This document shows, piece after piece, positions 43,277-53,718 of a DNA stretch of 64,000 nt. The position numbers and the translations under genes were made by a program. The stretch comes from Gammaproteobacteria bacterium (GTDB taxonomy: Bacteria > Pseudomonadota > Gammaproteobacteria > SZUA-152). The number at the start of each line of letters is the position of its first letter. Positions within the stretch are counted from its first letter, which is position 1. The stretch lies in assembly GCA_032250735.1 (NCBI GenBank), contig JAVVEP010000005.1, positions 1 through 64,000 on the forward strand, read 5' to 3'. The notes below the pieces were generated by a model. It had not been told where the DNA came from. It was given only the letters and a program-made list of their open reading frames with translations, and made no database searches.

Positions 43277-43348
43277 CGCGCGTGAGCGTGCGTGTGCAAT
43301 GAGGATGAAAGGAAGATTCCGGTTAGGCGCGCCTGCGTCGCAAGCTAT

Positions 43349-45127
43349 TCAGGCATAGGCTGTCGAAGAAGGATAGGGGCTGTGCGTCGCGTGCTGCATG
43401 GCGCCGGCGGCGGTGATGGACGGCGCGGGTGGATAACCCAGCTCGGTAATGCTGCGCGCAGCAACCGCCAGCCCCACCTCGGACGACACGCTCTCTTCGA
43501 GTATGGCCTGATAATAGTTTTCCAGACCGGTGATGGCGTCGGCAAACAGGTCCAGCTTGAACATGTTATCTGCGCTCTGGTTAAGGATCAGCTCCTGGCA
43601 GGCATACTGATTGATGGCGTGGGCCAGATTGGATTGTTGCTCGTCGTTGATGGCGCACATGACATCGGCGATCTGTTTCAGCTGATCGGGCACCTTGCCC
43701 AGCAGTTCGATCCTGGAGGGCGTGATGGAATATTCATTCACCGCATCCTTGATCTCCTTGATCACCGCCAGCAGTTCGCGCGCCACCACCTTGAGCAGGT
43801 TTTCGTATTCGGCGGGCGACAGCGTGTCTTCATGGGTCGGCTGACGCATCTCGCCCGCCAGGTTGTGGATGGATGACTCGATATGTAGCAGGGCGGTGGC
43901 GATGCCCATCAGTTCCTCGTCGCTGAGAATCTCCCCCTGGCTGATCCTGGGGCGCAGGAATTCTTCCTGTTGCGCGAGGATGGCCTGCTGTTTTTTCATG
44001 CCCAGCATGCCGAGCGTTTCCTTGATGACCGAAAAGTTTTTCAGTATCGGCTCCAGCCCTTCGGTGGCGCCACCATGGCGGTGCAGGCTGATGTCCAGGG
44101 CGTCGCGGATGGTGGCCAGCTCCTCCGTTAACTGACTCGTAACGCTGTCGATCATGTTGACATTGAAGCCGTACAGGGTCTCCCGCGCCGTTTCGATACA
44201 GGCGTCGGTGGTCGGGCAGCTCAGTTGAAAGGCCTGCTTGATGTCGCCGATGCGGGGCGCATCCACGGGTGAGCGGGCGATGTAATACAGCAGGTTTTTG
44301 ATGATCTTTATCGGTGGCTGCTGGGTCAGGATCTGCTCGCCGCTGGTGATCACCTGCTTGATCAGGGAGTCAATCCTCGCCAGCAGGATCTTCACCGAGA
44401 CGCTGGGATTCTGTTGCTGGGCGTGCAGCGTATCCACCATGCCGAGCGCGATCCACCACAGCTGTTCCGACTTTTCGGTGGTGCTGGCGCCTAACAGTTT
44501 GTTCAGTACAAAGGTCAGCTTCTTCAGGTTATCGGCCTCGTTCTCCTTGCGCAGGATGCCGAGCAGGCCGGACAGATAACCGGGGCGCAGCTTCCTGGCG
44601 AGGGCCGAGATACTGTTGCCGGTCTGCAGGCCCGGTCTGTGTGCCGTGGCCAGGCAGGCGGCGTGGGCGGCGGGCATGGCGATGGCGAGATTGGGCGAGA
44701 AGAAATCACCCTCGGTGAACAGCTCCTTGTTCTGGCAGGCGCGGCAGTCGTTGAGCAGGGGCAACAATACCAGGGGCAGATCCGGCTGGCCGTGATAGAG
44801 GCTGTCAAGATAACCCGTCAGCTGGAACATGCCCGCCGCCAGCACCTCGGCGGCATCCAGCCGGGCCTTGACCTGGCCTTCCACCAGGGCGCAGGCGAGC
44901 AGTTTCATCTCGGTGGCCAGCAGCGCGGCACCCTCGATCTCCACCATGGTGGCGGCGCCGCTGACGCGATGCAGGGCCGAGATGCAGATTTTGATAGGGG
45001 TGGTGTCGTCCATATTTTCGGTGAATTCGCTGAGGGCCGCCTGCGCAAATTGCAGGGTTTCGTCGACGCCCTCCTTGATCCAGGCCAGGGTTTTGCGATC
45101 TACAGTGCTCGGGTTCAACGGCGTCAT
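43349..45127 (-). CDS. ChpA/PilL-type N-terminal Hpt-like protein, stand-alone
   Basis: The 592-residue protein begins WIKEGVDETLQFAQAALSEF, the pattern at the N-terminus of ChpA/PilL chemotaxis kinases of twitching systems. It continues through three or so helical Hpt-like bundles (for example KICISALHRVSGAATMVEIE). It ends without kinase, CheW or receiver domains, whereas ChpA runs to over 2000 residues. In the first bundle the histidine survives in LHRV; whether it is phosphorylated is unknown. It could be a decoy or phosphate sink for a chemosensory pathway encoded elsewhere. Confidence 0.75.
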   Translation of the reverse strand: MTPLNPSTVDRKTLAWIKEGVDETLQFAQAALSEFTENMDDTTPIKICISALHRVSGAATMVEIEGAALLATEMKLLACALVEGQVKARLDAAEVLAAGMFQLTGYLDSLYHGQPDLPLVLLPLLNDCRACQNKELFTEGDFFSPNLAIAMPAAHAACLATAHRPGLQTGNSISALARKLRPGYLSGLLGILRKENEADNLKKLTFVLNKLLGASTTEKSEQLWWIALGMVDTLHAQQQNPSVSVKILLARIDSLIKQVITSGEQILTQQPPIKIIKNLLYYIARSPVDAPRIGDIKQAFQLSCPTTDACIETARETLYGFNVNMIDSVTSQLTEELATIRDALDISLHRHGGATEGLEPILKNFSVIKETLGMLGMKKQQAILAQQEEFLRPRISQGEILSDEELMGIATALLHIESSIHNLAGEMRQPTHEDTLSPAEYENLLKVVARELLAVIKEIKDAVNEYSITPSRIELLGKVPDQLKQIADVMCAINDEQQSNLAHAINQYACQELILNQSADNMFKLDLFADAITGLENYYQAILEESVSSEVGLAVAARSITELGYPPAPSITAAGAMQHATHSPYPSSTAYA

Positions 45128-45304
45128 CCTCTGGTCATTCTGTGTTAGAGCGGTGAAATTTGCCCGCATCCTCCGCCGCGGCGGGAGGGGGGTAAACAGC
45201 GTATCGGCCGCCACGAAAATTTATTTACATTTTAATGATGGCCATAGTGGAAAAAGTGATTTAGTTTGGCGGCATCCAATGAATCGCTATTAACAGGGGG
45301 AGCT

Positions 45305-45688
45305 ATGCCGGGTCTGGAGGTGGTGAAACAGCTGCATGTGGCGTGCGCCGCAGTGAGTGGAGTGGGCTTTTTTCTGCGCGGCGTGCTGATGCTGCGGGGC
45401 TCGCCATTGCTGCGCATGCCGCTACTGAAGATCGCTCCGCATGTAGTCGATACCCTGCTGTTGCTGAGTGCGATCCTGCTAGCCGCGCAATGGGGCTGGG
45501 CGGCTCTGGGCCTGCCGTGGTTGCAGGCCAAGATCATCGCCCTGCTGCTCTATATCGGGCTGGGGATGGTGGCGCTGCGGCGGGGCAAGACCCGGGCCGT
45601 GCGCGGCTGGGCCTGGCTGGGGGCGCTGGCGGTGTTTGGGTATATCGTCGCGGTGGCGCTGACCAGAACGCCCCTGGTAGTAGTCTGA
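45305..45688 (+). CDS. SirB family membrane protein
   Basis: ATG 45305 follows CAGGGGGAGCT. The 127-residue protein has four membrane helices and the SirB2 pattern: LHVACAAVSGVGFFLRGVLM, KIAPHVVDTLLLLSAI and RRGKTRAVRGWAW. SirB proteins were named as regulators in Salmonella but are widespread and of unclear role. It converges on dinB. Confidence 0.88.
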   Translation: MPGLEVVKQLHVACAAVSGVGFFLRGVLMLRGSPLLRMPLLKIAPHVVDTLLLLSAILLAAQWGWAALGLPWLQAKIIALLLYIGLGMVALRRGKTRAVRGWAWLGALAVFGYIVAVALTRTPLVVV

Positions 45689-45730
45689 AGATTACTATTC
45701 GTTGTTAGCCCGGAGTGCCCGGTGACGTGC

Positions 45731-46894
45731 TCAGGATGGCCGGCGAATGGTGCGGGCGCGCGCCAGGTGTTGGCCGCCGAAGCGGTTGTTGATGTCGTCG
45801 GCCAGTTGATCGAGCCGGTTGGGCGCGTCCTGTGGCGCATCGAACATGTTGAGCTGTGCGGGCTCCGGCCCGCTGTCGAAGCCGCTGACGCCCATGCCGA
45901 TCAGGCGTATGGGCGGCAGGCCGTCCGCCGTCGTCTTGTCGAACAGTTGCGCGACGGTCTGCCACAGCTCATCGGTGGCGTGGCTGGGGCGGCGCAGGCT
46001 GTGCACGCGGGTGATGGTGCGAAAATCGGCAAAGCGTAATTTGAGCTGTACGCAGCGCCCGCGCAGATCCTGACGGCGCAGGCGCCAGGCGACCTGCTCG
46101 GTGAGGGTGAGCAGTACCGCGCGCAGAATATCGGGGTCGCTGATGTCCTGCGCGAAGGTGGTCTCGCGGGAAAGGGACTTGGCCTCGCGCTCCGGGGTGA
46201 CGCGGCGATCATCCACCCCATGGGCGAGTTGCCACAGGTGGGTGCCCAGTTGACCAAAGCGCGCGCTGAGCGTGGCCTCGGTTAGCCGGCGCAGCTCGGC
46301 CACGGTGTGGATATTGAGGGCATGGAGCTGTTGTTCGGTGACCCGGCCCACGCCCCACAGGCGTGACACCGGCAGCGGGTCGAGAAAGCGCTGCACGTCG
46401 GCGGCCTCGAGCACCACGAAACCGTCGGGCTTTTCCAGGTCCGAGGCGATCTTGGCCAGAAACTTGTTCGGCGCCACCCCCATCGATACCACCAGTCCCA
46501 GCTCGTCGAGGATCTCCTGTTTGATGCGGCGGGCGATGTGCACGGCGGAGCCGAACAGGCTCTTGCTGGCACTGACGTCGAGAAACGCCTCGTCCAGCGA
46601 TAGCGGTTCGATGAGGGGCGTATAGCGGGAGAAGATGGCGTGGATCTGCGCGGACACCTCGCTGTACAGGGACATGCGCCCGGGCAGGATGATCAGCTCG
46701 GGGCAGCGCTTGAGGGCGGTGGCCGTGGGCATGGCGCTGCGCACGCCATAGCGGCGCGCCGCATAGCTGGCCGCGGCGATCACCCCGCGTTGCTCGGGTC
46801 GGCCAGCAACCACCACTGGCAGGCCGCGCAGCCCCGGCTGCTCACGGATTTCCACCGAGGCGAAAAAGGCATCCATGTCGGCGTGAATGATCAT
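45731..46894 (-). CDS. dinB: DNA polymerase IV
   Basis: DinB (387 residues) is the Y-family translesion polymerase. IIHADMDAFFASVEI holds the first catalytic aspartate and SLDEAFLDVSASKS the acidic pair. The thumb helix-hairpin-helix (LPVSRLWGVGRVTEQQL) and little-finger domain follow. Its C-terminus is longer than the E. coli protein and ends without an obvious clamp motif. No LexA box was found upstream. Confidence 0.95.
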   Translation of the reverse strand: MIIHADMDAFFASVEIREQPGLRGLPVVVAGRPEQRGVIAAASYAARRYGVRSAMPTATALKRCPELIILPGRMSLYSEVSAQIHAIFSRYTPLIEPLSLDEAFLDVSASKSLFGSAVHIARRIKQEILDELGLVVSMGVAPNKFLAKIASDLEKPDGFVVLEAADVQRFLDPLPVSRLWGVGRVTEQQLHALNIHTVAELRRLTEATLSARFGQLGTHLWQLAHGVDDRRVTPEREAKSLSRETTFAQDISDPDILRAVLLTLTEQVAWRLRRQDLRGRCVQLKLRFADFRTITRVHSLRRPSHATDELWQTVAQLFDKTTADGLPPIRLIGMGVSGFDSGPEPAQLNMFDAPQDAPNRLDQLADDINNRFGGQHLARARTIRRPS

Positions 46895-47226
46895 GCCGCT
46901 ATTCTACGCCGTGCCGGCGCAGGGGAGAATGGAAACGGTCAGCCGGTTACCGCTCGGTCACGAAAGGCATTTTCATTTACAATGGCTCTTTGCGATGGGT
47001 GCGTGCCCTATACTTAAGCCGGATATTTCATACAGTCATCAGTGGCACGCGCCCTCGTTCAGTGTTGGGTGTACCGGGCATCGTTCCCCGTCGGTTTTTG
47101 TCGTCGATACGCCACTGTCTCGCCGCTACGCCACGATCCCGAAAAATCCCGGCCGACACATCCACGGCGCGATCACCGCGGCATCGCAGGCCATATCCGT
47201 ATCAACTATGCAGTAGGTAAAAAATC
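46895..47226. other. Intergenic region between dinB and pepN
   Basis: This 332-bp region serves divergent dinB and pepN. I see no credible gene, terminator or named repeat in it. Confidence 0.4.
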
Positions 47227-49932
47227 ATGCAACAGAAAACAGCCCAGGCCGAGGCCGCGCAACCCAGGACGGTGCATCTGGCCGATTATCGCGTACCGGA
47301 TTTTTTGATCGACTCGGTCGCCCTGCATTTTGACCTGGACGAGGCTGACACCCGGGTGCGCTCGTCCCTGCAGCTGCGCCGCAACCCCGCCGCCATCGGC
47401 GATCAGCCGCTGCGCCTCAATGGCCGCGACCTGGAGTTGGTGTCGATAAAGATCGATGGCCATACGCTGGGCGCCGGTGACTATGTGCTGGAGCCCGAGC
47501 GGCTGTCGATCCCCGCGGTGCCCGAGGCGTTCACGCTGGAGATCGTGACCCGCATCCACCCGCAGGCCAACACCTCGCTGGGAGGCCTGTATACCTCGGG
47601 CGGCAATTTCTGCACCCAGTGCGAGGCGGAGGAGTTTCGCAAGATTACCTACTATCTCGATCGCCCCGATGTGATGGCGAGATTTGTCACCACCATCACG
47701 GCGGACAAGGGCCGCTACCCGGTGCTGTTATCCAACGGCAATCTGATCGACAGCGGTGAGCTGGACAACGGCCGCCACTGGGCGCAGTGGGAAGACCCCT
47801 TCCCCAAGCCGGCCTACCTGTTCGCCCTGGTGGCAGGCGATCTGGCCTGCATCCAGGACCGTTTCCAGACCGTCTCCGGGCGCTGGGTGGACCTGCGCCT
47901 CTACGTGCAGCACCACAATACCGACAAGTGCGAACACGCCATGCGCTCACTGAAAAATGCCATGGCCTGGGATGAACGGGTCTACGGCCGCGAATACGAT
48001 CTGGACCTGTACATGATCGTCGCGGTGGACGACTTCAACATGGGGGCGATGGAGAACAAGGGCCTCAACGTGTTCAATTCGCGCTACGTGCTGGCCCGGC
48101 CGGACACCGCCACCGACACCGACTATCAGGGCATCGAAGGGGTGATTGGCCACGAGTATTTTCACAACTGGTCGGGCAACCGCGTGACCTGCCGCGACTG
48201 GTTCCAGCTCAGCCTCAAAGAGGGCTTTACCGTGTATCGCGATGAGGAGTTCAGCGCGGACATGGGCTCGCGCGGGGTGAAGCGCATCGAGGATGTGAAC
48301 ATCCTGCGCACCCACCAGTTTCGCGAAGACGCCGGCCCCATGGCGCATCCGGTGCGCCCGGAGTCCTATGTCGAGATCAACAACTTCTACACGGTGACGG
48401 TGTACAACAAGGGCGCCGAGGTGGTGCGCATGCTGGCCCACCTGGTGGGCGAGGCCGGTTTCCGCCGGGGTACCGATCTCTATTTTCAGCGCCACGACGG
48501 CCAGGCCGTCACCACCGATGACTTCGTCGCCGCCATCGAGGACGCCAATGACGCCGATTTTTCCCAGTTTCGCCGCTGGTACAGCCAGGCCGGCACGCCG
48601 GTGCTGGACATCACCCAGCACTATGACGCCGCGCAGCAGCGCTACCGGCTGACGGTCTCGCAACACTGTCCAGCGACCCCCGGCCAGCCGCACAAACTTC
48701 CCTTCCACATGCCGCTGGCCATCGGCCTGCTGGATGCGCAGGGCAGGGATCTCCCGCTGCGGCTGGTGGGCGAGGCGGCATCCGGCAACGTCTCTGGCAA
48801 TGCGTCCGGCAATGAAGGGATCAAGCCGGGCACCCGCGTCCTGCAACTGCGCGAAAGCGAACAGGTGTTCGAGTTTGAGGGCATCCCCGAGGCGCCGGTG
48901 CCATCGCTGTTACGCGGCTTCTCCGCACCGGTCAAATTGCATACCGACCTCAGCGATGCACAGTTCTATTTCCTGATGGGTAATGACAGTGATCCGTTTA
49001 ATCGCTGGGAGGCCGGACAGCAGATGGGTGTGAAGATCATCACCGCCCTGGCCGGGGCCTGGCAGCGCGGCGAGCCGTTGGCCCTGAGCGAGGCCTATGT
49101 GGCGGCGATGCAAAAGACCCTGCTGGATTCCTCGTTAGACAAGGCGCTGATCGCCGCCGCCCTGCAGCTACCGTCGGAGGCCTATCTGGGTGAGTTCGTG
49201 GCGGTGATCGACCCGCAGGCCCTGCACGAGGCGCGGCGATTTGTGCTGCGCTGCCTGGCCGAGGCCTTGCGCGAGCCGCTGCTGTCCACCTACCACGCAA
49301 ACCTGGAGCAGGGCGACTACCGGCTGGATGCCGAGGCGATCGGGCAGCGGGCGCTGAAAAATACCTGCCTGTCCTATCTGATGGAACTCGATGATCCCGA
49401 GTTGCGCGCGCAGTGTGTCAGCCAGTTTCGTGCGGCCAACAATATGACCGACGTGATGGTCGCCCTCAGTGGGCTGGTCAACACCCCCGGCGAGGAACGG
49501 GCCGAGGCCCTGGCGGCCTTTTACGAACAGTGGCAGGAGGATCCGCTGGTGGTGGACAAATGGCTGAGCCTGCAGGCCACCTCACGCCTGCCCGGGGCGC
49601 TGGAGAATGTGCGCGCGCTGACCCAGCACCCGGCGTTCAGCATCCGCAACCCGAACAAGGTGCGGGCGCTGATCGGCGCGTTCTGCAACGGCAACCCGGC
49701 CCAGTTCCATGCCGCCGACGGCGGGGGTTATCGCTTCCTGGCCGAACAGGTCCTGACCCTGGACGCCCTCAACCCCCAGGTGGCCGCGCGCCTGAGCAAT
49801 GCCTTTAGTCAGTGGCGTCGCTATGACGCACCGCGTCAGACGTTGATGCAGGAACAGATGCAACAGCTGCTCGCGGCGCCGGGCCTGTCGCGCGATGTGT
49901 ACGAGGTGCTATCGAAAAGCCTGGGGGTTTAG
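47227..49932 (+). CDS. pepN: Aminopeptidase N
   Basis: PepN (901 residues) is the broad-specificity cytosolic M1 zinc aminopeptidase. [11 protein letters not shown] is the exopeptidase motif. The zinc site is HEYFH at residues 309-313, with Glu332 in LSLKEG. The Ig-like domain and helical C-terminal cap follow. There is an insertion of Gly/Ser/Asn-rich repeats ([11 protein letters not shown]) near residue 520, absent from E. coli PepN. Its stop is two bases before a MITE. Confidence 0.96.
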   Translation: MQQKTAQAEAAQPRTVHLADYRVPDFLIDSVALHFDLDEADTRVRSSLQLRRNPAAIGDQPLRLNGRDLELVSIKIDGHTLGAGDYVLEPERLSIPAVPEAFTLEIVTRIHPQANTSLGGLYTSGGNFCTQCEAEEFRKITYYLDRPDVMARFVTTITADKGRYPVLLSNGNLIDSGELDNGRHWAQWEDPFPKPAYLFALVAGDLACIQDRFQTVSGRWVDLRLYVQHHNTDKCEHAMRSLKNAMAWDERVYGREYDLDLYMIVAVDDFNMGAMENKGLNVFNSRYVLARPDTATDTDYQGIEGVIGHEYFHNWSGNRVTCRDWFQLSLKEGFTVYRDEEFSADMGSRGVKRIEDVNILRTHQFREDAGPMAHPVRPESYVEINNFYTVTVYNKGAEVVRMLAHLVGEAGFRRGTDLYFQRHDGQAVTTDDFVAAIEDANDADFSQFRRWYSQAGTPVLDITQHYDAAQQRYRLTVSQHCPATPGQPHKLPFHMPLAIGLLDAQGRDLPLRLVGEAASGNVSGNASGNEGIKPGTRVLQLRESEQVFEFEGIPEAPVPSLLRGFSAPVKLHTDLSDAQFYFLMGNDSDPFNRWEAGQQMGVKIITALAGAWQRGEPLALSEAYVAAMQKTLLDSSLDKALIAAALQLPSEAYLGEFVAVIDPQALHEARRFVLRCLAEALREPLLSTYHANLEQGDYRLDAEAIGQRALKNTCLSYLMELDDPELRAQCVSQFRAANNMTDVMVALSGLVNTPGEERAEALAAFYEQWQEDPLVVDKWLSLQATSRLPGALENVRALTQHPAFSIRNPNKVRALIGAFCNGNPAQFHAADGGGYRFLAEQVLTLDALNPQVAARLSNAFSQWRRYDAPRQTLMQEQMQQLLAAPGLSRDVYEVLSKSLGV

Positions 49933-49934
49933 GG

Positions 49935-50160
49935 CGTAGGGCGCAATAACCGCAGGGCATTGCGCCGTATGAGACATCCCCAAAGCCGAATCGTTTTGAT
50001 TGGCCGGAGGGAAATATCTCGCAGAGCAGATTTGTATCGTTGCCACCGAGGGTCACTCGGTGGCTTGGGTTATGTAGGCTCCCATGAAAGCGCTTACGCG
50101 GTTGAATTTTCCGTGGCGACGGACATACGGCGCAATGCCCTGCGGTTATTGCGCCCTACG
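49935..50160. mobile_element. MITE, copy 1 (~226 bp)
   Basis: Terminal inverted repeats of 36 bases (49935-49970 and 50125-50160) are a near-perfect match and contain GCGCAATAACCGCAGGGCAT and its complement. The interior has AATCGTTTTGATTGGCCGG, shared with copy 2. There is no transposase. It fills the gap between convergent pepN and the lipoprotein gene, and supplies that gene's stop codon. Confidence 0.9.
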
Positions 50161-50602
50161 GGGCCGAGGGGGCGTTGCCGTCCGGTGCGGTATCGACCAT
50201 GGTCAGTTGCAGGGTGATGTTGCCGCCGGTCTTGCGCCCATCCTGGGTGTATTCGACGATCTGGATGCGATGCTTGCCTGCCGGTAGGCCGTGCATATGG
50301 TGTTTGCCCTGAAGTTTGAACACGCTCACGGGTTTGTTGTCGTCGACGCGGATGTTGACATGATGGCCGTCCTCGCTGCGCAGGATGGCGTATTCCAGGG
50401 TGAAGTCGGTGTTGGCCGGCAGGCTGGAGCCGCTCTGTGGAGAATAGATCTCGATGAGGGGGCTCGACATACCGAGGCTGTTGCGGTCGGGAATATTCAG
50501 CTCGGAATCGGAGCAGCCGGCGAGCAGTAGTAGGCCGCAGACTGTCGCAAACAGTGCCGCGAAAGGGAGAGCGATCAACGAGGCTGGCCATGGACGTAAC
50601 AT
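50156..50602 (-). CDS. Putative lipoprotein with beta-sandwich domain
   Basis: The start at 50602 gives 148 residues with a signal peptide and lipobox LLAGC. The mature part looks like a single beta-sandwich: IEIYSPQSGSSLPANTDFTL, HMHGLPAGKHRIQIVEYTQD and NITLQLTMVD. It is probably outer-membrane anchored (Ser at +2). The stop codon lies inside the MITE's terminal repeat, so the last residues after VDTAPDGN may not be original. Function is unknown. Confidence 0.75.
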   Translation of the reverse strand: MLRPWPASLIALPFAALFATVCGLLLLAGCSDSELNIPDRNSLGMSSPLIEIYSPQSGSSLPANTDFTLEYAILRSEDGHHVNIRVDDNKPVSVFKLQGKHHMHGLPAGKHRIQIVEYTQDGRKTGGNITLQLTMVDTAPDGNAPSAP

Positions 50603-50761
50603 GCCCCTATCATGGCCTAAATTCGCGCCTTGCGCACCTGATTGCGTAGCCGTTGGTGGTCGTGGAATCCGCCCCCACATGATGGGTAACAATCCTGTTC
50701 ATCATCGCCGTACAGATGTCCATCGCCCCGATAACCTGCGTCTTTCAAAAACCTCAGAGCC

Positions 50762-51175
50762 TTGAATACTAACAGCCCGAAATCCTCGCCTGACCCTAAA
50801 CCCCTGCTGCTCTCCCTGGTGGAACTCGGGGGCTATCCCGATTTTACCCCCCTGTATCTGCGCGAGGGTTTTGTGGTGACCGCGGCCACCTCCACCCGCA
50901 AGGCCATCTCCGCCATCAAGCGGCAGACCCCGGATGTAATCGTTGCCGAGTTCAATTATCAGTCCGACTTTCGGGACCGCACCAGCAGCCTGGAATCCCT
51001 GCTGGCCTCGGTAGAGCGCTTTCCCCACACCCGGGCCATCGTGTTTTATGAGAAGGAGAGCCGCCATCAGCTGGACCGGTTGCTACAGCAATTCGAGGTG
51101 TTCCGGGTGATGGCCTATCCCATTGAAGAGGCGGCCCTGGGCGCGGTATTGCGGGAGGCCCGCGATGCGCGCTGA
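50762..51175 (+). CDS. Receiver-like protein, degenerate
   Basis: This 137-residue protein has a fold order like a response-regulator receiver: LLLSLVELGGYPDFTPLYLR, then TPDVIVAEFNYQ at the phosphorylation position (Glu where Asp is expected), and RVMAYPIEEAAL at the Lys/Pro position. It starts at TTG 50762; there is no better start. Phosphorylation seems unlikely. It ends nine bases before the aspartic protease gene. Confidence 0.65.
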   Translation: MNTNSPKSSPDPKPLLLSLVELGGYPDFTPLYLREGFVVTAATSTRKAISAIKRQTPDVIVAEFNYQSDFRDRTSSLESLLASVERFPHTRAIVFYEKESRHQLDRLLQQFEVFRVMAYPIEEAALGAVLREARDAR

Positions 51176-51184
51176 GGGCGGGCG

Positions 51185-51733
51185 ATGAGCGACGACGAAC
51201 CCCGGTCGCCGCAGGCGGAGCCGCCCAACCCGCAGCGCGGTCTGGGGGTGGGGATGACCATCGCCATGTGGGTGGTGGTGCTGGGCCTGATGACCCTGTT
51301 CTTTCAGAACTGGCAGGAGAAACAGTACAACCCCAATCAGCGTCTGGCCCTGGGCGAGGCGGATGGCGGTGGGCGTGAGCTGGTGCTGCAACGCAACCGC
51401 TATGGGCACTATGTGGCCAGTGGGTACATCAACGGGCAGCCGGTGGTGTTTCTGCTGGACACTGGGGCCACGGATATCTCGGTGCCGCAGGCCCTGGCGC
51501 GCGAGATCGGTCTGCAACGCGGTGCCGAGCTGCGCTATCAGACCGCCAATGGCACGATCAGTGTGTATGCGACCACCCTGGACACGGTGGACCTGGGCGG
51601 CATCGTGCTGCGGCAGGTGCGGGCCTCGATCAATCCCCACATGCAGGGCGACGAGGTGTTGCTGGGCATGAGTTTTCTAAAGCATCTGGAATTTACCCAG
51701 CGTGGCAACGAGCTGACGCTGCGCCAGTATTGA
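51185..51733 (+). CDS. Retropepsin-like aspartic protease (TIGR02281-type)
   Basis: This 182-residue protein has one N-terminal membrane helix (VGMTIAMWVVVLGLMTLFF) and a periplasmic single-lobed aspartic protease domain. The catalytic motif is LLDTGATDISVP with Asp92; a dimer is needed for activity, as in retropepsins. LGMSFLKHLEFTQRGNELTL near the end is the family tail. The MITE begins one base after its stop. Confidence 0.9.
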   Translation: MSDDEPRSPQAEPPNPQRGLGVGMTIAMWVVVLGLMTLFFQNWQEKQYNPNQRLALGEADGGGRELVLQRNRYGHYVASGYINGQPVVFLLDTGATDISVPQALAREIGLQRGAELRYQTANGTISVYATTLDTVDLGGIVLRQVRASINPHMQGDEVLLGMSFLKHLEFTQRGNELTLRQY

Positions 51734-51734
51734 G

Positions 51735-51969
51735 CGTGCGTGCGCAATAACCGAAGGGCATTGCGCCGCATGAAACCTCTCCAAAGCAAAATCGTTTTGA
51801 TTGACCGGTGGAAAATGTCTCGTAGAGAGAAGGGTGGGCATTGTCCACCGTCGCACAAAAACCAACGATGCCTGATTGGTGGGCAGTGTTCATTCTGCAT
51901 GCTTACGCGGTTGTTTTTTCCGTAGCGATTGACATACGGCGCAATGCCCTTCGGTTATTGCGCCCTACG
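51735..51969. mobile_element. MITE, copy 2 (~235 bp)
   Basis: The ends at 51735-51771 and 51934-51969 match those of copy 1 (GCGCAATAACCGAAGGGCAT). AATCGTTTTGATTGACCGG is shared internally. The left end has decayed (CGTGCGTGCG for CGTAGGGCG). It again lies between convergent genes and within ten bases of both stops. Confidence 0.9.
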
Positions 51970-51979
51970 GCTCTATATT

Positions 51980-52465
51980 TCAGCCGCCGCAGCACTTCTT
52001 GAATTTTTTACCGCTGCCACAGGGGCAGGGGTCATTGCGTCCGACCTTGGGCGTCTCGCGGCGGATCGGTTGTTGGCCGTAGCCATCCACATAAAACCAG
52101 CGTTGACCATCGTGACTGAACTCGCTGATTTCGTGCAGCTGGGAGGGCACTCCGTTGATCTCATAGTGGGCGAGAAATTCCACGATACCGGTGTTGTCGC
52201 CGGGCTGGCCGGCCTCGGTGCGCAGGATATCCAGACCCGTCCACACTCCGCCATCACCGTCGTCGCTGGGTGTGGCGCTGGCGGGGCGGGTGTCGCGGTG
52301 CCAGGTGGCTAACAGGTAGTTGTCATCCAGCCGCGTGTAGGCGGTGTAGCGCGAGCGCATCAGGGCCTCGGCGGTGGGGGGCACGGCCGTGCCGGAGAGG
52401 TAGGGTCCGCAGCAGTCGTCGAAACGGTTGTTGCTGCCACAGGGGCATAGGTCGTGTTGCGTCAT
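51980..52465 (-). CDS. YchJ family SEC-C metal-binding protein
   Basis: This 161-residue protein has zinc-binding SEC-C motifs at both ends: [19 protein letters not shown] at the N-terminus and [13 protein letters not shown] at the C-terminus. Between them is the YchJ NTF2-like domain ([18 protein letters not shown]). The family is widespread and uncharacterised. Confidence 0.92.
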   Translation of the reverse strand: MTQHDLCPCGSNNRFDDCCGPYLSGTAVPPTAEALMRSRYTAYTRLDDNYLLATWHRDTRPASATPSDDGDGGVWTGLDILRTEAGQPGDNTGIVEFLAHYEINGVPSQLHEISEFSHDGQRWFYVDGYGQQPIRRETPKVGRNDPCPCGSGKKFKKCCGG

Positions 52466-52623
52466 GAGTGAGTGCCTGCCGTCATTCGAAATTAAGGGTG
52501 ATACCTGGATCCGCGGTTAAGCCTCGGATTCAGGCGATAGATAAAATGCGCAAGGAGTATACCGTTTTTGCGCGTAACACGCCGTGGGTCGGCGCCGCGG
52601 TTAAGCCACGCATTCAGTATTGG

Positions 52624-53019
52624 TTAGGGCGTGTCCGGCGTCGCGGGCACAAACCGCAGGGAGGCGGAGTTGATGCAGTAGCGTAGCCCGGTGGGTGCCG
52701 CGCCGTCCGTGAACACGTGGCCCAAATGGGCGTCACACTGCGCGCAGCGGGTTTCGACCCGGCTCATGCCATGGCTGTGATCGCTGATTTCACGGATGGC
52801 CTGCGGATTGATGGGCGCCCAGAAGCTGGGCCAGCCGCTGCCGGAATCGTATTTCTGCGCCGAACTGAACAGGGGGTTGCCGCAGCAGATACAGTGATAC
52901 TCGCCCGCTGCCTTGTTGTGTTCATATTCACCGCTGAAGGCCGGTTCGGTGCCGCCCTGGCGGGCAACCCGATACTGTTCCGCGGTCAGTTTCTGTTTCC
53001 AGTGGTCGTCGTTTTCCAT
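52624..53019 (-). CDS. msrB: Peptide methionine (R)-S-oxide reductase
   Basis: MsrB (131 residues) reduces R-methionine sulfoxide in proteins. CxxC pairs CCGNPLF and [12 protein letters not shown] bind zinc. The catalytic Cys is in [19 protein letters not shown] is also present. It has no signal peptide, so it is cytoplasmic. The 158 bp between it and ychJ hold no gene. Confidence 0.95.
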   Translation of the reverse strand: MENDDHWKQKLTAEQYRVARQGGTEPAFSGEYEHNKAAGEYHCICCGNPLFSSAQKYDSGSGWPSFWAPINPQAIREISDHSHGMSRVETRCAQCDAHLGHVFTDGAAPTGLRYCINSASLRFVPATPDTP

Positions 53020-53237
53020 GCCACCATTTTAGCCGCTGGCGCGGATTTATATAAGCCGCTTGCTGAAGGCGAGAATAAACCCGGTTTATCGTGCCGCGCG
53101 GGCGGTGCGGGTGATCGCCGCGTGGCGCGCTGTGTCTTGGATAAATCCGGCTACACTGATGGAAGGGAGGTGCAATCAATCACCTGTCCGCAGCGTGTTA
53201 TTGGGGATTGCTGCGGTTGCGGGCTGGAGGGCGCACC

Positions 53238-53630
53238 ATGAGAACGAAGCTGATAGTGGCAATAGTGATAGGGATAATAATGTTGCTGATCTCGCCCATC
53301 GCGCAGGCCTTCGATCCACGCTACCAGTCGGGATCGGTGAGCGCGCCGATGTTTGATGCCCGCCTGCAGGGCTGTTATGCCCGGGCGATGGTGGGCATGG
53401 ATTCGGTGATCAATTCCCGCGTGGGCGTGCCGCCCGAGCATGCGCTAAACCTGTCGCAACAGGAGACGGCGGACGGCAGCCGGGATGCGGTGTTTGACGA
53501 GCCGCTGCTGGCGATGATCCTCTCTGCCTATCTGTGGGAGGGTTCGCCGCACAGTTATGCAATCAAAGTTTTTTATGATTGTGCGATATCGGCGCCGCAC
53601 CTGGCCACGCGCAGTGATTTTCTGCCCTGA
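53238..53630 (+). CDS. Unknown exported protein
   Basis: ATG 53238 follows GGAGGGCGCACC. The 130-residue precursor has a signal peptide (IVAIVIGIIMLLISPIAQAF). The mature part has two cysteines (GCYARA, YDCAIS) that could form a disulfide. I recognise no domain. The 89 bp before gshA contain no terminator. Confidence 0.7.
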   Translation: MRTKLIVAIVIGIIMLLISPIAQAFDPRYQSGSVSAPMFDARLQGCYARAMVGMDSVINSRVGVPPEHALNLSQQETADGSRDAVFDEPLLAMILSAYLWEGSPHSYAIKVFYDCAISAPHLATRSDFLP

Positions 53631-53718
53631 TTGCGGCACAATCGCCTCGGCCTGGCGGAAAGCGGTGAATGTTACCCGCCCCGCAGGCGATCGAATCATT
53701 AACCTATAGGGGCACGGA

